A stretch of 64,000 nucleotides of DNA from Prostheceraeus crozeri (lineage: Eukaryota; Platyhelminthes; Polycladida; Euryleptidae), in NCBI GenBank assembly GCA_907163375.1, contig CAJQUW010006832.1, positions 62,001 through 126,000 on the forward strand, given 5' to 3'. Of the stretch, positions 1-12,286 are shown piece after piece. Below the pieces are notes generated by a model, which had not been told where the DNA came from, did not search any database, and saw only the letters and a list, made by a program, of their open reading frames with translations. The position numbers and the translations under genes were made by a program. Each line of letters opens with the position of its first letter. The first letter of the stretch is position 1.

Positions 1-100
1 GAAACACAATTAATAATGAATTAAATCACAAATCGAACTATTCAGTAAGTAAAACCAATGTGAAAAATAAGATAATATATAATATTTTCGTTGAACTCAC

Positions 101-258
101 TTGCACCAAGACCCTCTGAAAATTTGAAGTTTGAGGATGTATGAACAGACCTCCACCTCTCGCAAAATCCGTAGAAGGAGGGCGGCAGTTTGGGGGTGGA
201 ATTAGCATGCATTCCATAAAGAACATATCTGTAGGCGGTGTTCTTTGACGAATTCGAC
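101..258 (-). CDS. POLR1A: RNA polymerase I largest subunit, exon 5 (gene continues past window edge)
   Basis: Completes a glycine codon split across the intron, then encodes RIRQRTPPTDMFFMECMLIPP and the conserved P-P-x-x-C-R-P of RPA1 (family form VPPSRYRP), ending in an NFQRVLVQ helix equivalent to the vertebrate NLQAVMKD region. The acceptor is AATTTAG before 258; the donor GTGAGT starts at 100 in phase 0. Intron 4 (259-322) is only 64 bp. Exons 1-5 together give 1,059 coding bases (353 codons). The active-site aspartates and the remaining two thirds or more of the protein must lie to the left of position 1. Confidence 0.9.
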
Positions 259-322
259 CTAAATTATCAAGAGAGGAAATCGATCATTCTTTTCAATAGT
301 CAGTGAAACTTGTATCACTTAC

Positions 323-500
323 CATTCGACTCTTCTTGCTTCTGCTTTTCTCTAACCGCGTAATTATACATAAATGGAAAGAGAATAAGGAAAGTTTTCG
401 CTTCATTAACGTACAGTTTACGAAAATGCGTCCTGACTTCGCTAGGCATCAAAATCTTCTGACGTCCGGTATTCTCAGATGTCGCTTCCGATTCCAGCAT
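323..500 (-). CDS. POLR1A: RNA polymerase I largest subunit, exon 4
   Basis: Encodes 59 codons plus one base. After an acidic run (LESEATSENTG) comes the conserved LMPSEVRTHFRKLYVNEAKTF block, equivalent to the family's TPxxxRxHLxxLWxNE segment that leads into the clamp core. The acceptor is CTCTATACAG before 500; the strong donor G|GTAAGT is at 323/322, leaving phase 1. Intron 3 (501-1782) is 1.28 kb and shows nothing beyond AT-rich sequence and a homopolymer G run near 1454-1465. Frame continuity with exons 3 and 5 supports the model. Confidence 0.88.
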
Positions 501-1782
501 CTGTATAGAGAGCAATCATGCTGTCAAGTTTGAATTGAAGCTAGAGATTACCAATCTAACTATTATAATATTTTGATTTCTGTTTTCTTTTTAGCAATAA
601 CCTTGTATTTGAAAAATCGCGCTTTTCTGATTCAAGTAATGCAAAAATTTTTAAGTCGTCAGTATCCGCCCGCATCCCGGGAAATGCCATCATTCTGCAC
701 TTACAGGTGTGTTCACGTTTTCCGACCAATAGTCGAAAGCTTTTTAGATGTGTCACGTATAAATCTTGTCTTGTCATCAAACTCCACACAATAGATACTC
801 TCAGGACTGACTACTATTGAGTTAAAAAATAACTGATTTATGACAGTGCACTGTACTATATTTCATCAATTTTGCAATATTCAATAGCTTTATTTGTAAT
901 AGCTTTTGTATTAATTTCTATATTACATCATTTATATAATAGTTATTTCAATTAATCTTGTTTTGACTTTGTCGTTATTACTTCATGGTGTACAAGTACT
1001 CGTACATCTTCACTGCATCTACTTTTACATGACGATATCGATGCAACCACTAGCAGAGAAATTCATATTTGATTGTCTTTCTAATTCACTTTCTAGTGAA
1101 TCCACCATGATGACAATTACATGAAATCGTAGAAAATAGAATGAAGAGACGTTTGTGTTTTATGTTTCAAGTTGCTACATTGACCTTTTTAAAAAGATTC
1201 TAAGTTTCTAAGTTAAAAGTAGAGTACATTCAATATGTGAAAGATTGTTTTCATTTCTTTTGGTATATTTCCTGAAGGACCATTATTGATAAATGCCATG
1301 CCATAACTCAACTCCAGACGAATTACTATCCCTATTTCTGACCTTAAAAATAGAAAAAATAGAAAAAGAAGAAAACTTTGGTTCACTACGAAATTTAGAG
1401 GATCCTCGAAGTTTTGCATAAAGGGCCATAAAATCAATGAAGTCCTCAGCGTGTGGGGGGGGGGGTTTGATAAATGCTGACATTTGCGAACGTGCAGAGG
1501 AGAAGGGTCAAGGAAAAAAACGTGCGTGTCTTAAAACTTAGGGACTCACAAGCTTAGAGAATACCGCTGAGTAAGCTGCGATTCGCATGCAAAAATATAC
1601 AGCGTAACAAATAATCATATAATAAAATATCTATGCCACTAAATTGAACATACACGACTGGATACTAGTAAAAGACGGGCAACATCGATTATGTTGGAAT
1701 GTTGATTACTAGAAAAAAATTCCCGATAGGCATTTCATTTGCAGTAATAACAATATCATTTTTCTTTGAGTATCGCATTTAC

Positions 1783-1950
1783 CTCATCTTCGTTTTCCTC
1801 ATTTTCTGCTAGATTGAATGTATCCAATGTAGAATCTAGATCAGCATCAATTTTTGAGGATTTCTCCAACATCTCGCCATCAGCAAGCTTCATTCTCTTC
1901 GTTGCTCTCATTTCAGCCAATTTTTCAGTTTGCCGCGTAGCATTTCTCTT
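1783..1950 (-). CDS. POLR1A: RNA polymerase I largest subunit, exon 3 (charged insert)
   Basis: A 56-codon exon, phase 0 at both ends, with acceptor TTTATTTGTAG before 1950 and donor GAG|GTAAAT at 1783/1782. The product is a charged, low-complexity segment: a basic first half (KRNATRQTEKLAEMRATKR) and an acidic second half ending NEENEDE. RPA1 subunits commonly carry a poorly conserved charged insert at this point, between the zinc motif and the conserved LMPSE/LTP block. The exon call rests on both splice sites, the open frame and matching phase with exons 2 and 4, not on sequence conservation. Confidence 0.75.
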
Positions 1951-3138
1951 CTACAAATAAATAAAATAGAAGTGTAGTGGAGAATAAGCACATTCGTTCA
2001 TCACAGTTCTATGAGTATGAACGATTGAACGTGAATGACTGATTCTTAACTTCACCTTTTATCATAACACTACATAATTAGCACCTGCGAAATATATTCC
2101 TTTAGATTGGAAACTTTATTTTTTGTCTATTTTCGATTTCTTGGAAATAAAAAATAATTAAATAGCCTACTGTGCTCTAGATCTATTTACAATTAATTGA
2201 GTCAAATTTCGGAACTTTACACACAATTAACTGTAATCTCTATTTGTGGAACCCGTACACATTAATTGTTTTGAGAAACTGCTTCGCAGCAGCGAGTCTA
2301 CATTTATTTCCGTGAATAAAATGAATGTCCGGATGATTTACCAGCTTTTCAAAACTTGATAATTATCTGAAGAAATTCAAACGTGATCTCAGCAAATGAA
2401 ATCTTGATCACAGTAAAATTAGGCCTATACATTGTTCAATATAAATTTAATATCAGCTTGATTTGATGCTGATCTGATCATTTTCTCAATCATTTAATTT
2501 TGTATGGAAACTTCCATTAAAGTGGTACATGTGGAAGACCAATTATTCGGGACCATCACAGGATTATTTCAAAAAAGCCAAATAAAGTAAAAGAAATCAC
2601 AAGAAATCTTCGAAGATATTGATCCACATTATGGAAATATATAGATCTAATGCCTACAAATTTTACGCAAAATTAAATTAGATGTTATCCTGAATCGTTA
2701 AGGCATTTCATTCACTGCTATACAGTAGTTCAATAGGCCTACAGGACAAAATCTTATGGATGACCAATAATTTTTGATTGTACGACGCACTGATGAAACG
2801 ATCTTCATACACGGATGGATCATTGATCGAATGTTTGGTAACAAGCAGTTGAAAAGTTTCAAGTCAGGAATTTCAACCGACAGTGAATAACGGCAACTGT
2901 CATTACCATTGAGAATTATTGTTCACATTAATTTCTGATAGGTATTTTAATACGGAGAGCGTTTTCTACGGAATGCTGCAAATTTTTCGCCTTCAGAACA
3001 AGAACTAGTGTTTTGGTTTGTGTCTCTATATCCATGAATGTAATGAAGCATTCCTACGAGAAACAGAGCATAGAAAAATATTGCGAAAAACATTTAATGA
3101 CACTCGAATTCACAATCTTAAATATTTTTGAGACTTAC

Positions 3139-3396
3139 ATGCCATTTTCCTGATGGTGAAGTAACCGTGCAAATTTCTTGCTTGAGTTTGTGAGTGATAG
3201 GAGCTCGCCAACTACCACAAGCAAGACACTGACGTGTAGCAATTTTGCTAATATATTTCATACAATCGTCGAAACTTCGCCGATAGATATCCCATTGATT
3301 AGGTGCTCGCGGAAGTGATGCCAAGTTCTTCAGCAGCGTCTTTGACACATCGTCTGATGGTAGGTGATAGCAAGTGAGGCACGCAAATTTCAACAT
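3139..3396 (-). CDS. POLR1A: RNA polymerase I largest subunit, exon 2
   Basis: Adds 86 codons, phase 0 at both ends (acceptor TTTTAG before 3396, donor GTAAGT from 3138). It continues the clamp helix with LKFACLTCYH (second zinc CxxC, residues 105 and 108) and later CLAC (156 and 159), the pair that precedes the coiled part of the clamp. The spacer between these two cysteine pairs is only about 47 residues, shorter than the roughly 100 I recall in vertebrate POLR1A, so either the lineage has a compact clamp head or a small exon is missed. Intron 1 (3397-6258) is 2.9 kb and contains a SINE-like sequence. Confidence 0.9.
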
Positions 3397-3724
3397 CTAA
3401 AATTAAATAAAGTCTTCACACATATGCACATGCATAATAGATTGGTCACAAATTTATGCTACGCAGGCTTTTTCTAGACAAAGGTAAACTTGTGTAAATC
3501 CAAACAAACGTAGCATAGTCCCGTTTTTTTTGCTCAAGTTTTTTGGTTTTCTTTTAAAATGGTGCCGACAGGGAGAATCTTGTAATTTGAGATACACAGA
3601 GGGTGTCACACTGTCTACACTTGCGGAAAGCGCCTAGTGTGACTGCAAAGACTGTGAAGGTGGACCTGCATCTTGATGCCAAGACAGACAAAATCATCGT
3701 TTTCGGAACGAACGAGATGACACT

Positions 3725-3895
3725 AACTTGGTGGTCTCCGTGGCACAGTAGTTGAGTGCTTGGCCTAGCGATCCTTTGGTCCTGAAGTAGAGCCCCGAAA
3801 GTGTCATTGGTAGTCGACAGGAAGGGCATCCGGACTAAAAGTACCACAACGCTCCAGAAAAGTCTGACTGTGTCAGCAGTCCTCAAACCTGGGCC
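3725..3895 (+). repeat. tRNA-derived SINE-like sequence in POLR1A intron 1
   Basis: The stretch has a Pol III A-box-like start (GTGGCACAGTAGTTGAGTG), a degenerate B-box-like region about 35 bases later (TCCTGAAGTAGAGCCCC), and then GGAAGGGCATCCGGACT, a block I associate with widespread metazoan SINE tails. It is GC-richer than the intron around it. A 110-codon open frame on the opposite strand (3554-3886) is low in protein-like features and is probably incidental to this repeat. The exact family and ends are not resolved. Confidence 0.45.
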
Positions 3896-6258
3896 CCACC
3901 GACAATGAGCGAGGGGAGCAAGAGTAATCCAAGCGATAAGTTTGTAGATGCACGCATTTTCACACTTTAAAAATATGCGCTTCTGAGATCTGATTACTAC
4001 TATTCGGAATCATGGTGAGCAATTAGCTAACTGTTCGTTACCTAAACTCGATAACAAACTGGCATTCCCGACATTTAATACCATGTGCCTGGGTAAAGTC
4101 AAAAGCTTTTGAGCCAGAAGAAAAAATTGGAGTAGGAGTCACAGGCTTAAAAACTTGACCCTGTTAAGCTTAGGTAAGCAGTAGCAACATCAACAAATGG
4201 GTTAGTCTTAACCTCACTCCATTTTCAATAAGCATATTTCCATGCACTTGTCATCTAGTCTCCTTCAAGTTAACGCAGCTATGGCACTTGTACGTAAGCT
4301 GGGGAGCATGATGCCAGAATGTAGGCCTATTGCTGTGATTGAGTTGCATCGGTGGCAGATGCTATGTATCAGTCAGGTAGTGTCACCTATGTTAGGGATG
4401 CAAAACAGATCATGCAACAGTCCGTTTCCTAAATCGTTGCATACCACGAAAAGCTCTTATATCTTTTATTTATTATCATAAAATTTAATCGTGAGCTCAT
4501 AGTTGATTGATAACTAAATTTATTCACTTGACCAGTCGAGACACTAGTGTGGTTTGCCTAATTTAATGAAGTAATTAGTCATTGGAAGTTTGTTGCTTCA
4601 TAGCTGATCATTTCATGTCGGCACTCGTCTGTCCTCCTGTCATCACTCATCATTGATTGAGTTGTAAAAATCTTGTCGATCGCCTTATCGGACGCCAGCG
4701 TCAGCAACTGCGGCGTAAAGAATTGCTATTGTTTGTGAACAGGTGCAGAGCAGACAGCCACAAGCGGCCAGTCTGCAGATCAGAGATTCGAAAAATTCTG
4801 ACCTCAAACGAGGGAAACTGAGTGAGGAAGTAATATAAATTTGAAGTTTGCCAGTGAACGGATGGGCCAATCTTGTTAAAACTTGCATATTCTTGGTTCT
4901 TGGAGCTGATAACACCATCATTTTTCTAAACCCAAACTCGAAAACACCAGCGTTAATATAATAAAAGTTACTAAGCTGTGCGCTTGACAGCTAAAAGGAT
5001 TGTTAACCCGACAGCAGGCGCAAAATCAGGCTGAAGTGTTAAGTGAGTAAAACTGTACTAAATGTTGTCGAAATTCGAAAAACAATATATCATCTGAAAG
5101 CTTAACACAAGCCTGATTCAATGGTGATAATCTTAATTTTCTGTACTCTGCAGTTTTGTCTGTAGGCATCAGTGAATGAGTTGACCAAAAATTCATACTT
5201 TTAAGTCTGCTGACCACAACTGACCACTTAAGAAAGCTAAATATGTATGTCAGAATAATCTACGGAACATAAGGTTTCATATGGTATATCGTTCATCAAA
5301 ATTGAAGCAGGACTTCAACACGAAAATTACATTTGAAAATGGGTCAACTTTTTTGTGCAATTATTTATGAGATGGTCTGTATGTGTAGGGATCTATAAAG
5401 GCACATGTTGAAGGCACGCATATTTGCCTACTGCGCCCATCGGATAAACGATTTCTCTCACCCATCCATCCGAATGATTTCCTGAATAGCATCCGCAAAA
5501 AAAGTTTCTAACTACTCGCACCAATAACCGTAAATCAAATATTTTACTTGAAGCAGTCTATATTACTCATCCTATTATAATGTTAACATAAGGCAAAACT
5601 TTTGAAAAACTCTCCCTTGTAAAACTTCAAATTACCGGAAGTTCGTTGCTGTGGATATGGTCAAGACTCGCATTTCCGCTAGCTACACAATTATTTGATA
5701 AAAATTAGCACCGATCAGTCTATCGCTCACTTGTATATCATGATTATCTATAATCGGTGTCTCTTATCTAGATGCTAAGTGGAGATTGAACGACAAGCGG
5801 TACATACTGAATGACATTTTATCCTTTGGAGCGATATGGTATTCAGAATCATATTTTCTTATGGATTTGTCCTTTAGAAACAGAAAATTCAGCAAAACTC
5901 CCAATCCACTGTCCAGGTTACACAAATGACTTTTTTAGAAATGCTATTTCAATGTAAGATATTTATGCAATTACATATGTTGCTTTAGACAAGGTCCATT
6001 GCAAGCAAGTTTTACTGCAATCGAAAACACTTAAGACTTTCCTGCGTACTGAAACATTAGTTTATGTAACCGGAAATAACTTCAGGTGATGATTTTTTGA
6101 AATGCATAATTGTGACCAACTTTCTTCAATGTTGTTGCATGCGAACAATAATGGTCAAATGTGGTCTGAGTAAGTTAGATATTCAATCGTGCTTTGTTGG
6201 ATCTACACATTGGAGTTCACGTATGGCTCGGAAAGCCTGTCTCGTATGTTTGTCTTAC

Positions 6259-6555
6259 TTTCAACATTTGTTCAAAAAGCGCTGGATTATAAATTGGTCG
6301 CGGAAATTCAATGTGACTGAGATGCCCAGGACAGTTACCGTAATTGAGATAGCACGACATGCAAACATCTTTCTCATTTATTGGGCCCAATCCAGGGTCA
6401 TACAATCCTCCAGGGATTCTTTGTCCACTAATGCGATCGAAGCACTCTTTATTCGTAATTTCCGTGGTAGAAATTTGACGAATCTCAGCCGGAGTATATA
6501 ATTCAAAACTCACTCTTTTGAGTATACTGTCATGGGGTTCATAGGATGAATACAT
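6259..6555 (-). CDS. POLR1A: RNA polymerase I largest subunit, coding exon 1
   Basis: First of five in-frame exons of the catalytic RPA1 subunit, which with RPA2 forms the nucleolar enzyme that transcribes pre-rRNA. This exon gives 99 residues: the start of the clamp with the family pattern of a short leader, then an SF-x-LYTPAEI stretch, GLYDPGLGP, and the zinc-binding C65-x2-C68-x6-C75-x2-H78 with NCPGHLSHIEF. The donor GTAAGA starts at 6258, in phase 0. The leader before the SF motif is the same length as I recall for vertebrate POLR1A, which supports this ATG. A polypyrimidine-AG acceptor ends exactly before the ATG, so a 5'UTR intron (or an unseen upstream exon) is likely. Identity is based on recognised family motifs; RPB1 and RPC1 lack this particular leader and spacing. 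Confidence 0.93.
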
Positions 6556-8482
6556 CTGTAAGAAAAATATATGACATCAAAGGTAGGATGCGATAATGCA
6601 AGTAGCGATGTGTGAATATAAAAAACATTTTCCAAAAAGAAGAGATCTTTAATGAATATTTGAGCACACAATCAATAACTAAGTTAAGACTGTTCACTCT
6701 GATCACACGATCACTAAGACGTTCAAAACTCGCAGTTTCTAAGCAGCCTTTGTTTAAGTGTCTGTCGACTTCGACGACCACGCTTCTGTTGTTTTTCCGG
6801 TCAATAGAATAATTCTCTAGCATTGTATGTAAAGAATGTACAACATAGCAGAGTGACCCATCGCTGGCGTCTCTCCAGTTCAGCAATTTGTGTCACATTT
6901 GGTCTGTCTTAAGGCCTAGTCGACACGTCCTCAACGCGATAGTTTGCTGCTTCCAAAACACATCACAGAGATCATTAGAGGAACAACGAGGAAAGAAAAG
7001 TTAAAGGACATTTAAGAAAATTTGCGTGATGTCAGAGATTTGTTTTTCCAACAGCATCGCACTATTGAGGGGAAGCGTTTGAAGATGTCAACAACACTTA
7101 AATTATGACTAGAGCTACCTAGACATGATTTCCAGCATAGAACTTGTGCAAATTGCACTAACTTGCCCAGCGAAAAAATCTCACAATGTTTACTTTTTAT
7201 TACACTATTGAGCAAGACACAGTGGTTTCATAAAGCGATAAAGGATGGCACAAAGAAAATTTAGAGCAGTAGCCTACATTGAATTTGTGAATCAATGGCT
7301 CATCCATGTGAAGCGGAGGCGCAACCCATCCACTGATGACAAGAAGCAAAGAAACAAATATCAAAAGTGCAATGAATCAGGCGAAGATATAAAGGCTACT
7401 TCTAGCTGCGGTACACCAGCCACCGACTTTGTAGCTATCGATGCTCGTGAGTGTAATTTGAATTGATGAATGTTGCTAATTAATTTGAAAACGACATCTA
7501 AATTTACACAAACAATCGTCTGAAAACTTATCTTCATCGATTGACTCCTTTATATCTTCGTAAATTGTACTCTTTTTATATCTCTGAAAAACAGTCACAG
7601 TGTTTAATTGATGACATTGGCGATCGACGTGAGTTAGCTTTTTACCATTCCATGAAGTAAATTTGAAAGTCCTCGTCCGATGTTCGAATACCACTTAACG
7701 AGTACCTCTCGCTTTTGATTCTATAGGCTAAATGGAAAAAGCGATGACGCACTAAACTCCATCAAATAAATCACACTAGGTATGGTACAGCAAGTCATAA
7801 CATGTTTCGACCATCTAGCCATCTCTTGGCTAAAGACCAGCAAAAGATTGGCAAAGCGCAGTTAACAGAGAAGAATGTAAATACAGTTTGAGTGAAATGG
7901 TGCAAAACGATCATGACAGTGAAGAACTACGAGCTTAAGAACAAACATACGAGTAGGCCTACACTACGAAGACAAGTAGGACGGAATAGACATAATTCTA
8001 AAAAAAATAAAACACAAAAACACAAAGTATATGAAAATTCGCCATTACAATGGAAAGAACAGAATTAACATTTTAATTTAACATTTATTTAACATGCGAT
8101 GGTAAGAAAATGGGAAAATTAGACAAGATTTCAAGTAATTCTTAAGTAGAAATATTGCAAAAAATTGCAGAAAAACGAGTAAGGAGCCAACTGATATTCG
8201 CAACACCTGTATCTTATTTTCTATCATCCCATTGAACATATTATTGAAGGACAACGTATTTTGAAGGAGCTGCTATTACTACAGAATTATGATGGCAACC
8301 TCTTAGAAAATCAATATCTAATTTTTTCTCGTTGATATGATAGAACTGATAATGCGTCACTTAAAAACTATGGCACCGTGACTTTTTGCAACACTTCGCG
8401 CTGTGAAACAACATCAAAGCTACTAAGAACGTACACACCGGACAAAATTTATGGTCTTAGTTTTCGAACTGTAATTTTTTTG
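6556..8482. other. Upstream flank of POLR1A, no gene seen
   Basis: This stretch should hold the POLR1A promoter and any 5'UTR exon, because a splice acceptor lies directly at the start codon. I cannot point to a specific promoter motif or untranslated exon. Small open frames on both strands have no recognisable domains. Confidence 0.4.
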
Positions 8483-9847
8483 CATAAGCAGCGTTGTCAC
8501 CGGGACTCGAGACCCCATCCGCGCAGGCAGTGTGTTGATCCAGGGTAGTACAGGTCTAAATGAAGGTCCAAACTCAAGCCTATGATATATAAGGAAATTG
8601 TATCCGTGAGCACTTACTTTTGGGAACATATTCGTTCCTGGAAAATATCTACCAAGATTGGTAATTTGTTTCATGGAAAATATCTACGAAAGGAAAGCTT
8701 TTGTTGCTTGAAACTTCTTTCTAGCCTGCTCTAGGTTTTGTGAATATCAGTGTTCTTGACAGTGCTAAAATATATCGCATAACTGTGAGCGAATTTAATG
8801 ACATTTCTGATTTTTATTTCTTTGTGAAGATTTTATTTTTAATACACTGATCAAACTTATTAAATATTAGAGCTGCTAAAAGTGCATGTTATACAAATTA
8901 TATGCATAAAGTTTTAAATCGGACTTCAATGAAGGATTGGACGCCCTGGATGCACTGACACGGAGTTTTGCACTGTATTATCATTCGACTTCTCTCTTCA
9001 AAAAATGAAGGGCTCCGTCCCTGAAACAAAATCGGTTAGCACCATGACTTCCGCGCACGTGAACCAATTTAGAAACATATCAACTTAATCGTTTTTTTTG
9101 AGTTCATTGTCAAGAATAACCATTTTAGCTCAACCACATCGATAACAGCGTAAACAAAGTTGCCAAATTATTATAATCACATGTAAATGAAAACACGTCA
9201 TCAGGGTTCCCGCGCCTTTTCGGAAATAATTTTCCCTGATCACTCTTCGACAAGTTCCATGTCTTAATTACTATATATGTATTTATCATATTGCCCCACG
9301 ATGCTACAATACGTAACTTTATCATTTTGAGACTTCGCATCAATTGGTTAATCAATATTATAAACTAACAGCAAAACAGAATTACTCAGTACATAACAGT
9401 ATATTATAAACAATGTACTTCAGAACATAATAATCTAATTACAAGAAAATTTGATTGGGGATAAAATGATATAAAAATGATATGAGAAAGCTACATACAT
9501 GAACGAAAATAATTTGTCAGCCATCTGCTGTTCAAACAAAAATAATTACCGTAATTACTCTATGTTATCAAACACAACTAAGTTGCAAGGTGATTTCATG
9601 TGTAAATAATACTCAACTTTCCGGGAGTATTACACACGTATTATGAAATCTTACATGTTTGCATAAAATACAAGAAAACTCCATTTCATCGTTTATATCC
9701 CTAGAGTTAAAAAAGAAAGATATGAAAAATACCTATTAAAAGTAAGGTGTTTGAAAACAGAGTAATTACATGGACAGGAGTACTCGTATTTTTAATACAG
9801 AACAAAGAATATAGTCTTGAGACCTGCGAAATTGATTATTTGCAGAA

Positions 9848-10489
9848 TTATGTTAATAGCCGTATTTGCTCATCTAGCGCCTTGAACGCGGAAGCAGTAT
9901 CCTTCGCAAGTTTTTGTTTTTTCGACTCCAGAACCTTCACCTGATCACGTTTTCTTTTCTCCGCCATCTTCCGTATACGAATTTCATTTTCTTTGGTCGC
10001 CCTTGCTTCAATCGCCGCTCGGTAACGACCTCTGGCGAGCTTTGCATGAGAACGCATTTCTTTCGTTACCTCAACAACATTTGGGCCTCCACTTGATTTG
10101 ACCCCGTCATACACCAGCCGTTGAGCAATCAATGATTGTTCATGCAAATTTTCTATCAAAAAATGCTTGTTAACACTAAACTCGGATTCCACCGAAGCAT
10201 TGCCGTGCGATAAAATCAATGCCATTTTAATGACGATCCAAAGATGCCTATATTGGTCATCACTCGCGACAGCCTCTGCGAAGAATGTGTCCAAACGATT
10301 GTGTTTGGCTCTGAAATTATTCAGCTTCGCTTGTTGCGCTGATATGAAGATCGAAAACTCATCAATAGCATTGTCAGCGATAGATGGGGGCAACTGATTT
10401 TTTTCATACAATTCAGTAACAAGAAGTTTAAAGTGTTGTTTTGATCCTTCAGTATTATTGACCATTTGTGTGGGACTTAATGAGGACAA
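9848..10489 (-). pseudogene. hAT transposase, C-terminal dimerisation part
   Basis: An open frame of about 213 codons, with no ATG at its left boundary, whose centre (IVIKMALILSHGNASVESEFSVNK) matches the hAT dimerisation signature in which a short helix is followed by GNA.VE..FS.NK. The last 90 residues are a basic coiled region (KRKRDQVKVLESKKQKLAK). Length and intactness suggest recent decay, but the upstream coding is broken (11260-11747) and roughly 500 bases between the two parts show no continuous frame, so the copy is presumably inactive unless those bases are intron. Confidence 0.7.
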
Positions 10490-11259
10490 GTAAGGGGCTC
10501 GGCCAAGCGAAAATGAACAGCAACATCAAAAAATGATTTTTTTAATTTCAACGCAGTTAGGTAATGTTTACAAGCATATTTATCAAAGTCAATAATACTA
10601 AATTACGCCTATAAGCACTATGACATCCTAACACGAAACCAATCCCACTCCTTATTAAAAATACGAAATATTCGGTACATTCGTTAGTAAGTAAAATCAT
10701 GCTTTCTTTTTCAAAACATTGAAAGTAAAACATGAAAATATTTAATACTTGTAGAGATATGATAAATAAACAAGTCGGAGTCTGTTTTTACTTAACCTTA
10801 ATTTTCTGATTCCGTGTGCATCCGTTACCTACACGTTTGGTCAAATATTTTGGTCCAAATATTGGTCAAATTTGTTCAAATATTTAATACTTGAATAAGT
10901 CCAAGACCAAGCACAAGTAAAGACCAATAAAACCTAAAAAACACAAAATATCTGCTGAGGAACAGCATGTTTAGATCAGCATTCTTTGATGCAAAACAGC
11001 GACTATGAAAAAGTGATTCCGTTACTATTGACTTTCGCGCCTGTAAAACCATCGCGCCAATATAACATCATAAAGTTGATTATTATCAAAGTTGATTACT
11101 ATGCATGGCCCATATAAAATCGCGCATTTCGTTATTTTATAGATTGTTTCTTTGCCCAGATGTTTCGCGTTTCTGTACTTGCTCAGATGTTCTTCCGTTA
11201 AGTACCAGTTCATGAAATACCGCAAGATGTTAATTTGCATTTCAATGGACTTCGTTGTA

Positions 11260-11747
11260 GAATTTTTGAAATCAGGGCAGTAAGAAATGAGCGACATTCA
11301 GTGAGAAGCTGCTGTTTAATTTTCTCATCTGGCACTTTTGCAATTAGTGCTGCTGCAGCAACACCAATGTCTGTCTTCCACTTTGCGCATCTTTTCTTTT
11401 GTTAAACGGGTATCCAGAAGCTCATCAATATCACAAGCCATTACGCTTGAATCCACACATTTCGCCATGATTTTTCTGATGACCAACTCAATTTCTTCCA
11501 TAAGAAAGGGAGCGAGAGGTGCATCCGATTGGAATTTCCTTAAAAACGGTTCGAGAAGCGATGCGATGGTACCAAAAAATGTGAGTTTGGCCAGAAATAC
11601 GGGATCTGTGACTGCCTTTTCGACAGTAGAGAAAGAGTTGGAAGTAGGTTTCTTTTCAATGTTTGATACATACTGCTTAAGAAAAGGAAATAACTGAACA
11701 ATTGATAATAAAGATAATTCATGTCTAAAGAAGTTCTTCAAATACAA
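11260..11747 (-). pseudogene. hAT transposase, middle part (frameshifted)
   Basis: Minus-strand frame from 11747 reads into a hAT RNase-H-like helical region (FLAKLTFFGTIASLLEPFLRK, then a run with EEIELVIRKIMAKCV). Around 11380-11390 the reading must shift to recover the continuation TDIGVAAAALIAKVPDEKIK...LLTECRSFLTALISKIL, typical of the insertion domain that precedes the second half of the fold; past about 11260 frames break again. At least two indels are therefore present. This is a decayed transposase, not a host gene. Which hAT subfamily it belongs to (the ZNF862/ZMYM-like group is a candidate) is inference. Confidence 0.65.
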
Positions 11748-12286
11748 TATCTAGCTTATAGTCTATTACTTACATGCTTCGACAGATTCCCTGTATTTTC
11801 CAGGTTTTAATAGAAAATATCCATTTTCCCTGTACATTCCCTGTAATTCACACACATGCAAAAAATTCCGTCTTTTCCAGGTTTCCCTGTCGCGCGGGAA
11901 CCCTGGTCATTATAACCTTAACAAAACATCCCAATCGATATAACTCACAAATGCTAGTTTGAAAATTCAAATCAAAGTCACTTTCAGATATAGGCCTACC
12001 TACATATTAATCGATAACTTAATAGTTGAATAATGTTCAAAAAGTCAATGTAGTAGTTCAATATTAAGTAGAAAAAATGCTTCATTGTATATTTACAAGA
12101 AATAAGATAAAGCTAGCGGTAATTCAAAAACATCGCTTCTAATACCAAAATTAAAAGAATATTTCTTTCTCAGACGATCATCCGCGCAGGTTCAGGTTCA
12201 TCTACGCAGGTTCCGCGCACGCGCAGCTCAAACCCCTTATCCACGCAGCTGCGCGGAACACCGCAGCGGTGGCAACGCTGCATAAG

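Larger units (their letters stand above)
9202..11905 (-). mobile_element. hAT-type DNA transposon, nested, degenerate
   Basis: The terminal inverted repeat CAGGGTTCCCGCGC begins at 9202 and its complement ends at 11905. GTCAT lies directly outside both ends (9197-9201 and 11906-11910), a 5-bp candidate target duplication. Subterminal motifs of the CAGGGAA type recur at the right end. The interior, read on the minus strand, carries broken hAT transposase coding sequence: an upstream part at 11325-11747 and the C-terminal dimerisation part at 9848-10489. The element lies wholly inside the 8489-12280 element, so it is the younger insertion. Confidence 0.75.
8489..12280. mobile_element. TIR transposon with 6-bp target duplication, host of a nested hAT
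   Basis: The ends are inverted: CAGCGTTGTCACCG at 8489 and the complement of CAGCGTTGCCACCG ending at 12280. They are flanked directly by CATAAG (8483-8488 and 12281-12286), a 6-bp direct repeat. Subterminal DNA at both ends is rich in CGCGCAGG/CGCAGCTGCGCG blocks, contrasting with the AT-rich surroundings. Subtracting the nested element (9202-11905) leaves about 1.1 kb with no transposase, so this looks non-autonomous. CAG-type ends suggest the hAT group, but the duplication is not the usual 8 bp. Confidence 0.6.

Noticed and set aside
1450..1466. Run of G bases in POLR1A intron 3
   Set aside because: A simple homopolymer with no supporting context.
3554..3886. 110-codon minus-strand frame inside POLR1A intron 1
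   Set aside because: It overlaps SINE-like sequence, has no recognisable motif, and fits neither the phase nor the content of the flanking RPA1 exons.
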